DNA of 64,000 nucleotides from Leekyejoonella antrihumi (GCF_007845645.1 NZ_VCQV01000003.1:1-64000), one strand, 5' to 3'. Shown: positions 51,582 to 59,843, counted from the stretch's first letter. The notes: generated by a model from the letters alone, not told the origin. Translations and numbers: made by a program.

Positions 51582-52412
51582 TCAGGCGGTGGCGGTCTGG
51601 GCGGGCCCGTCGAGCGCGGCGGTGAGCTCGCGGAAGGCGGTGACCCCGGCGCGATACGGTCCCACCCGTTCGAGCCGGTCCAGCTCGACGGCACGCAGCA
51701 TCCACCCGAGCACCGGTTCCGGCGCACCGGCCACAAAACGTTCCAGCTGCGTCACGGGCAGTTGCATCACCCGGCGGCACACGCGGGCATTGGGCACGAA
51801 CGAGCGGCGTTCGACCACCCGGAGCAGGGCATCGACGTCGGGCACTGCCGCCAGGTTGAGCCGCGACTCCACGGTCGGTTCGTCGGCGAAGGCGTGTGCA
51901 TCCACGAGATACAGGTGGTCCACCGCGGCGGCGCCGGCAGCCGTGAGGCACTCGTCCATCGCCTGCTCGTGGGTGCCGGTGACCCGGATGTCATCCAATG
52001 CCACTACTCGTGCGCCGCGCAGATCAAGGCCGCCGTCCACCTGCATGCAGGAGCTGCTGACCGCGACCTTGCGCGCACCGGGCGTCATCTGGGCGTAGTC
52101 GCCCGCGCTGATCCCACGTCGCCGCACCTCGAAGGTCGACACCGGCACTGCGGCACGCACCCACTGCGCAAAGGGGCGCACGAGGGAGTATGCCGCCGGG
52201 GCCACCGCGCCGAACCCGGATGCGGTCACGCACAACGACGAGACCTCCCGCAGGTCGACGCCCTGCAGCCAGAGCGCGCCGAGCGCCCGGCCGTACACCC
52301 GCGCAAGGCGCGCATCACCGTGCTTGAAAAGGCTGTAGCCGTGCGCGGACACGACACCGTCCGCGGGCAGCGCGGGCAGCGTCAGCGTCGTCAGCGCGAG
52401 TCGCTCACGCAT
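51582..52412 (-). CDS. Ter-operon phosphoribosyltransferase-like protein, second copy
   Basis: 276 residues from ATG 52412, overlapping the stop of the preceding gene by eight bases. The PRPP-binding loop is ARVVALDDIRVTGTHE (about 134-149), the D-D-x-x-x-T-G form of type I phosphoribosyltransferases. It shares YSLFKHGD (26-33) and DYAQMTPGARK with the upstream gene, so the two are paralogues. Ter-linked phosphoribosyltransferases have been predicted to build a nucleoside-like compound. The last gene of the operon; substrate base unknown. Confidence 0.75.
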   Translation of the reverse strand: MRERLALTTLTLPALPADGVVSAHGYSLFKHGDARLARVYGRALGALWLQGVDLREVSSLCVTASGFGAVAPAAYSLVRPFAQWVRAAVPVSTFEVRRRGISAGDYAQMTPGARKVAVSSSCMQVDGGLDLRGARVVALDDIRVTGTHEQAMDECLTAAGAAAVDHLYLVDAHAFADEPTVESRLNLAAVPDVDALLRVVERRSFVPNARVCRRVMQLPVTQLERFVAGAPEPVLGWMLRAVELDRLERVGPYRAGVTAFRELTAALDGPAQTATA

Positions 52413-53310
52413 GCGCCACCTGCGAGATCCCACCGACCGGCCCACCGCGCCCGCCATCTCGAGGCCCCCCCGGACCGCCGAGGGCAGCCTCCAGCACGGC
52501 CATCCCCTCGGCGTATGCCGTGACGAACGACGGACCCGTCGCCTCGGCGCCGGCGCACATCGCCTCTACCACCGACCGCGGGCACTCGCCCACCAGCCGC
52601 GCCAGGTCCGGGCTGGCGAGCGCCCGCTTGAGGAAGCGGATGGTCAGCACAAACCGGCCCGCCCGGATCGCGGGCAGCAGGTCCAGCACCGAGGTCACCC
52701 GCGCCTGGTTCAGCGCCGACTCCACCTGCGGGGTGCGCGCCAGATCGTCATCGCACACCGCGACGTATGCCGTGACCAGGCTTGCCGGGCGGCCGCCGGC
52801 CAGCGCGCGCAGGATGGTGGCCTCGGCGTGCCCGGTCACGCGCACGTCATCGACGACGACGACGGCGTTGCCCTCGATCGGCTCGTCCAGCCGAAAGGCG
52901 ATGCGTGACAGCTCCGCCCGACGCTGCTCCGGCGTCGCGGTGGCATAGTCGGTGTGGGTTACCGAGTCCTTGTGCACCTTGACGATTCGGCCGGGTGCGG
53001 TCCCTGCGGCGTGGCGCCGTTCGTTCACGGCGCGCAGCACCACGTCCGCGAGAAAGTAGCAGCTGGGCGGCACCTCCAGATACGCCACCGGAAAGACCGG
53101 CGCCGCAGGCGATGAGACGAGCGAAGGCAGGTCGGCCAGCAGCACTCGCGCCAGCTCGCCGCCGAGGGCCTCGATGGCATCGAGGTCGCCGTGCTTCATC
53201 CGCGAGTAGGCGTCCGCGTCGAACGCCGCGCCACTGCGCACGTCCCGCAGCCGCTCGGGCGCCCCGGTCAGCACATGCGCCGTCACCCGACGGACGTTCT
53301 GCATCCCCAT
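52405..53310 (-). CDS. Ter-operon phosphoribosyltransferase-like protein, first copy
   Basis: 301 residues from ATG 53310, which overlaps the preceding stop as TGATG; GTG 53313 and ATG 53304 are other candidates. The PRPP loop is NAVVVVDDVRVTGHAE (about 148-163). It shares YSRMKHGD (35-42) and DYATATPEQR with its neighbour downstream. N-terminal 30 residues (VRRVTAHVLTGAPERLRDVR) and a Gly-rich C-terminal tail differ from the paralogue. Such genes occur in ter operons with HAD and other synthetic enzymes. Confidence 0.78.
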   Translation of the reverse strand: MGMQNVRRVTAHVLTGAPERLRDVRSGAAFDADAYSRMKHGDLDAIEALGGELARVLLADLPSLVSSPAAPVFPVAYLEVPPSCYFLADVVLRAVNERRHAAGTAPGRIVKVHKDSVTHTDYATATPEQRRAELSRIAFRLDEPIEGNAVVVVDDVRVTGHAEATILRALAGGRPASLVTAYVAVCDDDLARTPQVESALNQARVTSVLDLLPAIRAGRFVLTIRFLKRALASPDLARLVGECPRSVVEAMCAGAEATGPSFVTAYAEGMAVLEAALGGPGGPRDGGRGGPVGGISQVAHA

Positions 53311-54011
53311 CACTCCCCTTCGATCCGCCTCAGCACCGCCAGCGTGGACGCGCCGTCGGGGGTGACCAGCGCCGTGCGCATCCCGAAGCCTGCCGCGCCA
53401 TCGACGTCGGCGCGCGGGTTGTCACCCACATGTACGACGTCTGGGCGTGTCAGTGGTTCCCTCGCCCTGGCGCGGATCCACTCCCAGGAGACCTCGAAGA
53501 TCCGCCGGTCCGGCTTGGCCCAACCGGTCTCGCACGAGAAGACCTGGCCCAGGTCACCGGTGAACCCGGCAAGTTCCAGCAGTCGCCGCATCAGCGTGCC
53601 GGGCAGCATGCCGGTGTTGCTGGTCAGGACCACCGGCATCCGTGCGCTCAGTGCCTGCACGACCGCGGGCAGGTCGGCATGCAGCGCGTGCGGCGGGTGC
53701 GCCTGCGCCAGTTTGGCTTGCTGCTCCAGGAGATTCGGCAGCTCGGCGTCGACATCCGAGTCGCCGGCGGTCCCCAGCCGCCGCAGGGTCAGGCGCACCC
53801 GCTCGGCAAATCCGACGTCCCGGCCGCGCGACATACAGATCTCGTCGGCATCCCGGTCGGCCCGGCGCATCGCCTGGTCGAACTCCACCGCGTCGTAGTG
53901 CGGCGCGAAGGTCGACCGCAGCAGTGCGTTGCGCTCCGGCTTGAAGTCCGGGTCGCTGCCGAGCAGGGTGCCCCAGATGTCGAGGCTGACGGCACGCGGC
54001 TGCTGCGGCAC
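53310..54011 (-). CDS. HAD-superfamily hydrolase of the Ter operon
   Basis: 233 residues from GTG 54011. VSLDIWGTLLGSD carries the nucleophile Asp11, with Trp13 at the usual acid/base position, VLTSNTGMLPG is motif II, GWAKPDRRIFEVSWEWI motif III and VVHVGDNPRADVDGAAGFGM motif IV. Trp in place of the second Asp is seen in haloacid dehalogenase-like and other HAD members. It lies between a terD gene (eight-base gap) and the two phosphoribosyltransferases, as in predicted Ter biosynthetic modules. Substrate unknown. Confidence 0.85.
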   Translation of the reverse strand: MPQQPRAVSLDIWGTLLGSDPDFKPERNALLRSTFAPHYDAVEFDQAMRRADRDADEICMSRGRDVGFAERVRLTLRRLGTAGDSDVDAELPNLLEQQAKLAQAHPPHALHADLPAVVQALSARMPVVLTSNTGMLPGTLMRRLLELAGFTGDLGQVFSCETGWAKPDRRIFEVSWEWIRARAREPLTRPDVVHVGDNPRADVDGAAGFGMRTALVTPDGASTLAVLRRIEGE

Positions 54012-54019
54012 GCGTGTGG

Positions 54020-54610
54020 TCAGACGGCCGCGAGCGCGAGCGGCTCGAGGTCACGGGCTACCCGACCGCTGCCGGGCTGGCCGATGGCGGTGAAGCTCCA
54101 ACCCTGTCCGCTGCGTGACACCTTGGCCATGACGAGCGCGGTGTGCGTGCCGGAGCCGGTGAGCTGGTAGCGGATCAGCTCGGTGTCACGGGCTGCGGAG
54201 TCCACGACCCGCACGAACGCGTTCTCGATTTCCGTGAAGTTCTCCCCACTGAACGAGTTGACCACGAAGACGATGTGCTCGACCTGTGGTGAGACCAGCG
54301 GAAGGTCGACGATGATCGACTCGTCATCGCCCTCGCCCTCACCGGTCAGGTTGTCCCCCGTGTGGTTGACCGAGCCGTCCTTGCTGCGCAGGCTGCCGAA
54401 GTAGATGACGTCGAGGACCCGGCCGCCGCCGATCATGATCGCGGACGCATCCAGGTCGATGTCCTTCTCGATCTGCTTGGTCCCACCGAACAGCTTCTTC
54501 TTGGTGATGACCTTCACGTCCCACCCGAGCCCCATCCGGACTCGAGTGAGCGCGCCGCCGTCCTGCTTGGCCAGGTTGACGGTCTGGCCCTTGCCGAGGT
54601 TGATGCTCAT
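54020..54610 (-). CDS. terD: TerD-family calcium-binding protein
   Basis: 196 residues. DLDASA at 52-57 and GDNLTGEGEGDDE at 85-97 are the calcium-binding sites of the TerD beta-sandwich, both intact. An extra loop KKKLFGGTKQ (37-46) sets it apart from the canonical terD at 55919, closer to TerZ/TerF-like members. TerD proteins are involved in resistance to tellurite, phages and other stress at the inner membrane. The ATG overlaps the terC stop (ATGA). Confidence 0.92.
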   Translation of the reverse strand: MSINLGKGQTVNLAKQDGGALTRVRMGLGWDVKVITKKKLFGGTKQIEKDIDLDASAIMIGGGRVLDVIYFGSLRSKDGSVNHTGDNLTGEGEGDDESIIVDLPLVSPQVEHIVFVVNSFSGENFTEIENAFVRVVDSAARDTELIRYQLTGSGTHTALVMAKVSRSGQGWSFTAIGQPGSGRVARDLEPLALAAV

Positions 54611-55776
54611 GATGTCGCTCCGTTCTGTGCGGGTGTAGAGGTGTGGTCGTGCTCGTCGTCGCCCTCTGGGGCGTCGTCGTCGCCCTCTGTGGCGTCGTCG
54701 TCGCCCTCTCGAGCGCGCGCGTTCTTGTTGGACTGGATCGAGGTCGCCCAGGCCGCGACGATGAGGGCGATGCCGATGCCGCCGATGACTGCCTCTCCGA
54801 GGTGGAACCTGATGGTCAGCAACAGCATGATGGCCAGCGCCCCGATGGCCCAGTGGGCGCCGTGCTCCAGGAACTTGTATTCGGCGAGCGTGCCGTTGCG
54901 CACGAGGTAGATGGTCATCGATCGCACGAACAGCGCGCCGACACCCAGGCCGAGCATGATGACGATCGGGTCAGGCGTGATCGCGAACGCACCGATGACG
55001 CCGTCGAAGGAGAACGTCGCGTCGAGGACCTCCAGGAAGAAGAACATCGACAGGGCCGCCTTGCCCGCCAGCAGCACCTGCTGGCCTCTGCTCGCCGCCT
55101 CCTCGAGCTGCGAGTCCTTGGCCTCCTCGCGGCCTTCCATGACCGAGGACAGCCCACCGACAGCGAGATAGAGCACGATGCCGAGCAGGCCGGAGAAGAG
55201 GACCGTGTCCACCTTGTCGCTCGCGGCAAGGAACTTGGAGGCGGCCAGCAGCAGGATCCCGCCGATGACGACCGAGAGCATGTCGAGTTTGCCGATGCGC
55301 TGCAGCGGCTTCTCGATCCAGGTGAGCCAGTGCAGCTCACGCTCCTGGTCGAACATGAAGTCGAGGAAGAGCAGCAGCAGGAACATGCCGCCGAAGGCGG
55401 CAATGCTGGGGTGCGCCTCATTTAGCAGATAGCCATAGGTGCCCGGGGTATGCGGGTCGCCCTTCTCCAGTGCCAGGTGCAGCGCGTTGACCGGGCTGAT
55501 GCCGCCGGAGGTGCACACGATTATGAAGGGGAAGACGAGCCGCATACCGAAGACCGCGACCAGCACGCCGACGGTCAGGAACATCCGCTGCCAGAAGTCG
55601 TTCAGCCGGATCAGGTACTTCGCGTTGACGGCTGCGTTGTCGAACGAGAAGACGATCTCCAGCAGGATGAGGACCGCCGTCAGCCAGACCGCGGCGCCCC
55701 CGCCGTAGAAGAACGCCAGCACCAGGACCGCGGCGCAGATGGCGAAGTCGATGCGGAAATGTTTCAGGCCGGACAT
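54607..55776 (-). CDS. TerC-like integral membrane protein (DUF475 family)
   Basis: 389 residues, about nine membrane helices. VWLTAVLILLEIVFSFDNAA then VNAKYLIRLNDFWQRMFLTV carries the (E)-x-x-x-S-F-D-N motif of TerC proteins, which bind metal ions in the membrane. LSMFFFLEVLDATFSFDGVI is the matching second-half repeat, so the protein has the internal two-fold repeat of the family. The C-terminal tail is acidic, REGDDDATEGDDDAPEGDDE, from an in-phase 21-base tandem repeat. It may export or sense metal and dock the TerD proteins. Confidence 0.88.
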   Translation of the reverse strand: MSGLKHFRIDFAICAAVLVLAFFYGGGAAVWLTAVLILLEIVFSFDNAAVNAKYLIRLNDFWQRMFLTVGVLVAVFGMRLVFPFIIVCTSGGISPVNALHLALEKGDPHTPGTYGYLLNEAHPSIAAFGGMFLLLLFLDFMFDQERELHWLTWIEKPLQRIGKLDMLSVVIGGILLLAASKFLAASDKVDTVLFSGLLGIVLYLAVGGLSSVMEGREEAKDSQLEEAASRGQQVLLAGKAALSMFFFLEVLDATFSFDGVIGAFAITPDPIVIMLGLGVGALFVRSMTIYLVRNGTLAEYKFLEHGAHWAIGALAIMLLLTIRFHLGEAVIGGIGIALIVAAWATSIQSNKNARAREGDDDATEGDDDAPEGDDEHDHTSTPAQNGATS

Positions 55777-55918
55777 GCAGCTCCCTCGAGCTCGGCGTCA
55801 CGCGCGCCGCCGGTCGGCACGGCCGAGCTGCGGGTGAGATTCTCGCCGGCCCGCGCGGCACCGACGTGGCGCGCGGGCGGGCGGGCGGAAGCGTCGCCGC
55901 CCAGTGCGGCGGTGGGCA

Positions 55919-56506
55919 TCAACCGACCTGGAGACCGAAGTCGGAGATGACTCCGGCCAGCCCCGTGGAGTAGCCCTGCGCGATGGCGCGGAACTTCCAT
56001 TCGGAGCCGTTACGGTAGACCTCGCCGAAGATCAGTGCGGTCTCGGTCGAGGCGTCCTCACCGAGATCGAAGCGCACCCCCTTGGTGGTGTTGGTCGGGT
56101 CGTCGGCGTCGAAGACGCGGATGTAGGCGTTGGCGACCTGGCCGAAGTTCTGACCGCGGGCGTCTGCCTGGTCGATGGAGGCGATGAAGGAGATCTTGGC
56201 CACGTCGGGCGAGACCTTGTTGAGCGAGATCCTGATCTGCTCGTCGTCACCCTCGCCCTCACCGGTGCGGTTGTCGCCCTGGTGCACGACCGAGTTGTTG
56301 TCGCCGCTGAGGTTGTTGTAGAACACGAAGTCCGCGTCGGTCCGGACCTTGCCGTTGGCGCCGCACAGCAGCGCGGAGGCGTCCAGGTCGAACTGGGCAC
56401 CGTCGGTCGTCCGCGGGTCCCAGCCCAGCCCGACGATGGCGTTGGTCATCCCGGGTGCGGCCTTCTCCAGCGAGATGTTGCCGCCCTTGCTGAGACTGAC
56501 TGCCAT
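55919..56506 (-). CDS. terD: Canonical TerD protein
   Basis: 195 residues. VSLSKGGNISLEKAAPGMTN starts the family fold; DLDASALL (40-47) and GDNRTGEGEGDDE (77-89) are both intact calcium sites. The length and end (ALIFGEVYRNGSEWKFRAIA then QGYSTGLAG) match textbook TerD/TerE proteins. It sits between the proline-rich gene (57 bases upstream) and terC, 142 bases after its stop, so an extra promoter for terC in that gap is possible. Confidence 0.95.
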   Translation of the reverse strand: MAVSLSKGGNISLEKAAPGMTNAIVGLGWDPRTTDGAQFDLDASALLCGANGKVRTDADFVFYNNLSGDNNSVVHQGDNRTGEGEGDDEQIRISLNKVSPDVAKISFIASIDQADARGQNFGQVANAYIRVFDADDPTNTTKGVRFDLGEDASTETALIFGEVYRNGSEWKFRAIAQGYSTGLAGVISDFGLQVG

Positions 56507-56563
56507 GATTCTTCCTTCCTCGCGGGATCCCTCCCGCTGGTCTGTTTCGATCCGTGCACGTGC

Positions 56564-57457
56564 TCACACAAGCGGCGTGAAGGAGTCCCTCCACGTCAGC
56601 TCACTGAAGCCGTAGGCGTCGCACACCTGATGCAACGTTCCGGAGAAGGGGTCGTGTTCCGCGCGCAACACAATTTGCCCCTCCACCACGTATGCCGAAA
56701 GCAGCGCTTGGGCGCCGAAGGTGGGCTCGGTGGTCAGCGGCAACTCCAACCGCGCACCGCCATATGTGGTCACTACGACCGTCCCCCCGGGCATACGTCC
56801 ATCTTGCTGCGACAGTACAGCGTAGATGAGGAACCGGCCGACCGCAGTGATCTTTCGCAGGTTCACCACCAGGCCGCCGGCCGACACCCGGAAGATCGGC
56901 GAGCGTTGGTCGGGGCCCATGTTGCGCAGTGCGGGCAGCACCACCCCCTGAAGGCCGCCGACCTGGTAGGCCGCCCCGAGGGTCAGGTGGGCGCCCTGCG
57001 GCACCACCGGCTCCAAATGGAGGCTGCCGAAGGCGGACTGCGCCCTGGTGAGCTGGACGACGGGGTCGGCGCGGTCCAGCCGGCGCCGTTCGCCGGCCGT
57101 GACGCCGGGCAGCGCCAGGTCGTGCCGGATCAGCCGGCGGTGCCGACTGGCGATCATGGCGGTGCCCGTCTCGGGGGCCGTTGCAGCAGGCTGCGCGTCG
57201 AGGTCCAGGGGATTGCTCGCCTGCGTCGCAGGTTCCGGGCCGCGGCTCGGCGACTCGCCCAGATCCAACGAGACTCCCGCGGATGGGATCGCCGGCTGGG
57301 CCGGCGCTCGACCCGGTCTCGCCGAGCGGCCGCGCAGGAAGTCCGCGACGGCCATCGAGGGCTCACTCGCGCCGGCCGGCTCCGCCGCCGGCGGGGCGGC
57401 TGAGGACGCCGGTCGCGCCCGACGCCGGATGAACGGCAGGTCGGTGCGGGTGCTCAC
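56564..57457 (-). CDS. Proline-rich protein of the Ter operon with TerD-like C-terminal domain
   Basis: 297 residues. The first 110 are rich in Pro, Ala and Arg and look disordered (FIRRRARPASSAAPPAAEPA start). The rest is mainly beta strands with QLTRAQSAFGSLHLEPVVPQ, FLIYAVLSQQDGRMPGGTVV and TYGGARLELPL; the final part resembles a TerD beta-sandwich without its calcium loops. Similar genes accompany terD in other Actinobacteria. Function unknown; position in the operon suggests a scaffold or regulator of the TerD set. Confidence 0.6.
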   Translation of the reverse strand: MSTRTDLPFIRRRARPASSAAPPAAEPAGASEPSMAVADFLRGRSARPGRAPAQPAIPSAGVSLDLGESPSRGPEPATQASNPLDLDAQPAATAPETGTAMIASRHRRLIRHDLALPGVTAGERRRLDRADPVVQLTRAQSAFGSLHLEPVVPQGAHLTLGAAYQVGGLQGVVLPALRNMGPDQRSPIFRVSAGGLVVNLRKITAVGRFLIYAVLSQQDGRMPGGTVVVTTYGGARLELPLTTEPTFGAQALLSAYVVEGQIVLRAEHDPFSGTLHQVCDAYGFSELTWRDSFTPLV

Positions 57458-58017
57458 AGCTGGACTCCGAAGTCCTTCGCCAGCCCGGTCAGGCCACTGG
57501 AGTAACCGAGACCGAGCGCCTTGAACTTCCAGTCGCCGGCGCGGCGGTAGATCTGGCCGAGGCGCACCGCGGTCTCGGCGTTCAACCCGTCCGCCAGGTC
57601 GACTGTCTGAAGGATCGGCGCTCCGGTGTCCAAACGCGTCAGGTGCACCACGCAGTGCCGCAGCTGCCCCAGGGTGCGCCGACCGGTGCCGCCCTCGTTG
57701 AAGTAGAGGACGAAGACGATGCTGTCGACCTCGGGCGGCACTCCACCGAGCTCGATCTCGACCTGCTCGTCGTCGTCACCCATGGCCGTCTCCAGCTGGG
57801 CGGTCGACAGGTCGCTCGACACCAGCTGGTTGAAGTAGACGACATGCTCCTGCGACAACGCCTTGCCGCTGCTGTCGCACAGGATCGTCAGCAAGGCCAG
57901 GTTGTCCGAGAGGCTGCGCTCGGGCCCGGCGTCCCAGTCGACACCGACGACCACCCCGGACAGGTCCGGGATCTCCTTGGTCAGTGCGACGTTTGCGCCC
58001 TTGCGAAGAGGTGTCAC
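57454..58017 (-). CDS. Divergent TerD-family protein
   Basis: 187 residues. It keeps the TerD frame: KGANVALTKEIPDLSGVVVG at the start, YFNQLVSSD, SIVFVLYFNEGG and GDWKFKALGLGYSSGLTGLA at the end. The calcium sites are altered: the DLDASA position reads NLALLTIL, and the GDNxTGEGEGDDE loop is reduced to GDDDEQVEIEL at 80-90. It may have lost one metal site. Starts at GTG 58017, overlapping the previous stop by four bases. Confidence 0.85.
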   Translation of the reverse strand: MTPLRKGANVALTKEIPDLSGVVVGVDWDAGPERSLSDNLALLTILCDSSGKALSQEHVVYFNQLVSSDLSTAQLETAMGDDDEQVEIELGGVPPEVDSIVFVLYFNEGGTGRRTLGQLRHCVVHLTRLDTGAPILQTVDLADGLNAETAVRLGQIYRRAGDWKFKALGLGYSSGLTGLAKDFGVQL

Positions 58018-58532
58018 AGGTCTAGCTCCGAACCGCCGAACTTGTCCTCCAGGAATCTGCCATGCACCTGCAGCGCCTGCAGGTCACGCGAGCGGCTGGC
58101 CTCGGCGAGCCGCTCGACACTGTCCCGCAGGGTGATCAGTTGGTCCACCAGCGCGTCCGTGGCCGCCTCACGGGCACCGCCGGACCGGACCGCACCGACA
58201 TACGCCCGGATCGACCCGGGCAGGTAGTCGGTGAGGACCCCGTGCATGGCCACGCGCACGCTCAGGTCGAGGTTCGCCGCATCGGGCGCCTGCAGCACGC
58301 CGTTGATCGTGTCGGTCACCGCGCGGGCCAGAACGACCCCGATGCCGGGCACCTCGGCCGCGCTGCGGTTGATCTCGAGGACCAGCTGCTGGCTCTGCCT
58401 CGTCAGCGCCGGCACGCTGTCCGTCTCGGCCCCGCCCTGCGACACCGCGTCGATCAGGCCGCTCGCAGCAGTCGATCCCCGATGGTTCGCGGTGGAACCA
58501 TCGGGGTCGAAGATGCGCGAGAGCAGACCCAC
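58014..58532 (-). CDS. Small Ter-operon protein, possibly XpaC-like
   Basis: 172 residues, soluble and largely helical. MGLLSRIFDPDGST at the start, then RVAMHGVLTDYLPGSIRAYV and LVDQLITLRDSVERLAEASR. The DYLP-x2-x-x-Y segment and the helical tail recall XpaC-like proteins, which often pair with TelA. Starts at GTG 58532 immediately after the telA stop (TAG then GTG), with coupling by contact. XpaC assignment is tentative. Confidence 0.5.
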   Translation of the reverse strand: MGLLSRIFDPDGSTANHRGSTAASGLIDAVSQGGAETDSVPALTRQSQQLVLEINRSAAEVPGIGVVLARAVTDTINGVLQAPDAANLDLSVRVAMHGVLTDYLPGSIRAYVGAVRSGGAREAATDALVDQLITLRDSVERLAEASRSRDLQALQVHGRFLEDKFGGSELDL

Positions 58533-59786
58533 CTAGGAGCCGATCTGCCCCTGAGGCCGGCCGCCCTCGAGGCCCTGCTGCTTCATCGAGCGCTCAAGGT
58601 AGGGCTTGGCGCGCTCCACCTGCCCCTCCAGTGCCCCGATGGTCTGCGCCATGTTCTGAGTGGCCTGGGAGCGGAAGGTGTCGATCGCGTCCATCGTCTG
58701 GAACACGTTGTCGAAGGCCCGCTGCAGCTTGTCGACCTCGATCGTGCTGGACGCGGCCTGCTTGTTGATCTCGGCGCCCTGGGTCTTCAGCTGCTCCGAG
58801 GTGCGCTCGATCAGGCTGGATGTGGTCGAGTTGAGCGCCGTGATCTGGTCGAGGACCAGCTTCTGCTGCGAGAGCGCCTGCGCCACGATGACCGCGGTCC
58901 GCAGCGCGGCGATCGTCGTCGTCTGAGCGCGGTCGACGCCGCGGATCAACTCGAGGTTGTTCTTGCGGACCAGATCGAGCGCCAGGTAGCCCTGCACCGA
59001 GACGGCCATCTGGGTCATGATGTCCTGCCGACGCTGGCGGACGGCGAAGAGCACGTCCGACTTCATCGAGTCGGCGTCCTCGGTCTTGCCGGCCGCCTGC
59101 AGCTCGGCGATCTTGGCCTCCACCGCCTTGTCCAGCGCGGTCGAGAGCTGGTTGTACTCGCCCAGCTTCTGCATCGCAGTCCACATGTTGCCGCGCTCCA
59201 CCTCGATGGAGGCGTTGTCCTTGCGCAGCTCGTCCTGCCCGGTGGCGAGCGCCCGGATGATGGCGTCGATCTGCGACTGCGCCGACTGGTACTTCGCGAA
59301 GTAGTTCTCGATCTTGTTGCCGCCCGGGATCCACTTCAGCAGCTTCTTCACACCGGTCAGGTCGGCGCGGTTCGGGTCCAGGTCGGTGATGGTGGTGCGC
59401 AGCTCGACCAGCGTGGTGCCGACCTTGGACTGGGCGCTGTCCTTGCCGCCCTGCGCGGCGGGGCGCTGCAGCATCCGGTTGGAGACCTCCGAGGTCCGGC
59501 GGATGTCGCTGTCGCCCATCTGCAGGATCGAGTCGACCTTCTGCGAGAAGGCCGGGGCCTTCACGTCCATGCTCGCCAGGTCCTCGACAAACGCGTCGGC
59601 CTTCTTCTCCAGCTCGGTCTTGGCCGCGTCATTGACCGGCACGGCCTGCACCGCCTGCTCCTCGGCGACGACCGCCACGGCCTTGGGTGCCTCGAGCACC
59701 AGGCCATCAGCCGGCGCCGCCGCAGTACCTGCCGCCTGGTTGCCGCCGGCCGACGCGAGCCCTCCGTCGAGGTTGAGGTCTGACAT
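58533..59786 (-). CDS. telA: TelA/toxic-anion-resistance protein
   Basis: 417 residues, cytosolic and coiled-coil. After a low-complexity N-terminus (1-50) come FVEDLASMDVKAPAFSQKVD, GVKKLLKWIPGGNKIENYFA, then MAVSVQGYLALDLVRKNNLE and LIRGVDRAQTTTIAALRTAV, matching the TelA family. TelA homologues support resistance to tellurite and, in some species, to cell-envelope antimicrobials. It is the first gene of the ten-gene Ter operon; AGGAGG lies eight bases before the ATG, stronger than most starts in the window. Confidence 0.93.
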   Translation of the reverse strand: MSDLNLDGGLASAGGNQAAGTAAAPADGLVLEAPKAVAVVAEEQAVQAVPVNDAAKTELEKKADAFVEDLASMDVKAPAFSQKVDSILQMGDSDIRRTSEVSNRMLQRPAAQGGKDSAQSKVGTTLVELRTTITDLDPNRADLTGVKKLLKWIPGGNKIENYFAKYQSAQSQIDAIIRALATGQDELRKDNASIEVERGNMWTAMQKLGEYNQLSTALDKAVEAKIAELQAAGKTEDADSMKSDVLFAVRQRRQDIMTQMAVSVQGYLALDLVRKNNLELIRGVDRAQTTTIAALRTAVIVAQALSQQKLVLDQITALNSTTSSLIERTSEQLKTQGAEINKQAASSTIEVDKLQRAFDNVFQTMDAIDTFRSQATQNMAQTIGALEGQVERAKPYLERSMKQQGLEGGRPQGQIGS

Positions 59787-59829
59787 GTCGTGTGCCTCCT
59801 AAATGGCTGCGGCTGATCCCGCTCCCCGT

Positions 59830-59843
59830 TGTGGCTTCCCACT
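59830..59843. promoter_or_regulatory. Direct repeat TGTGGCTTCYCACT, copy near telA
   Basis: Fourteen bases identical but one to the copy at 59928. It sits 44 bases upstream of the telA ATG, next to the TAGAGT-like -10 candidate on the minus strand, in the leader region of the operon. A regulator site is possible. Confidence 0.45.

Noticed and set aside
54653-54715. 21-base tandem repeat near the terC 3' end as another copy of the 21-bp intergenic family
   Set aside because: Its sequence (GTCGTCGTCGCCCTCT type) shares only the period, not the TGACTNCTCG core, and it encodes protein.
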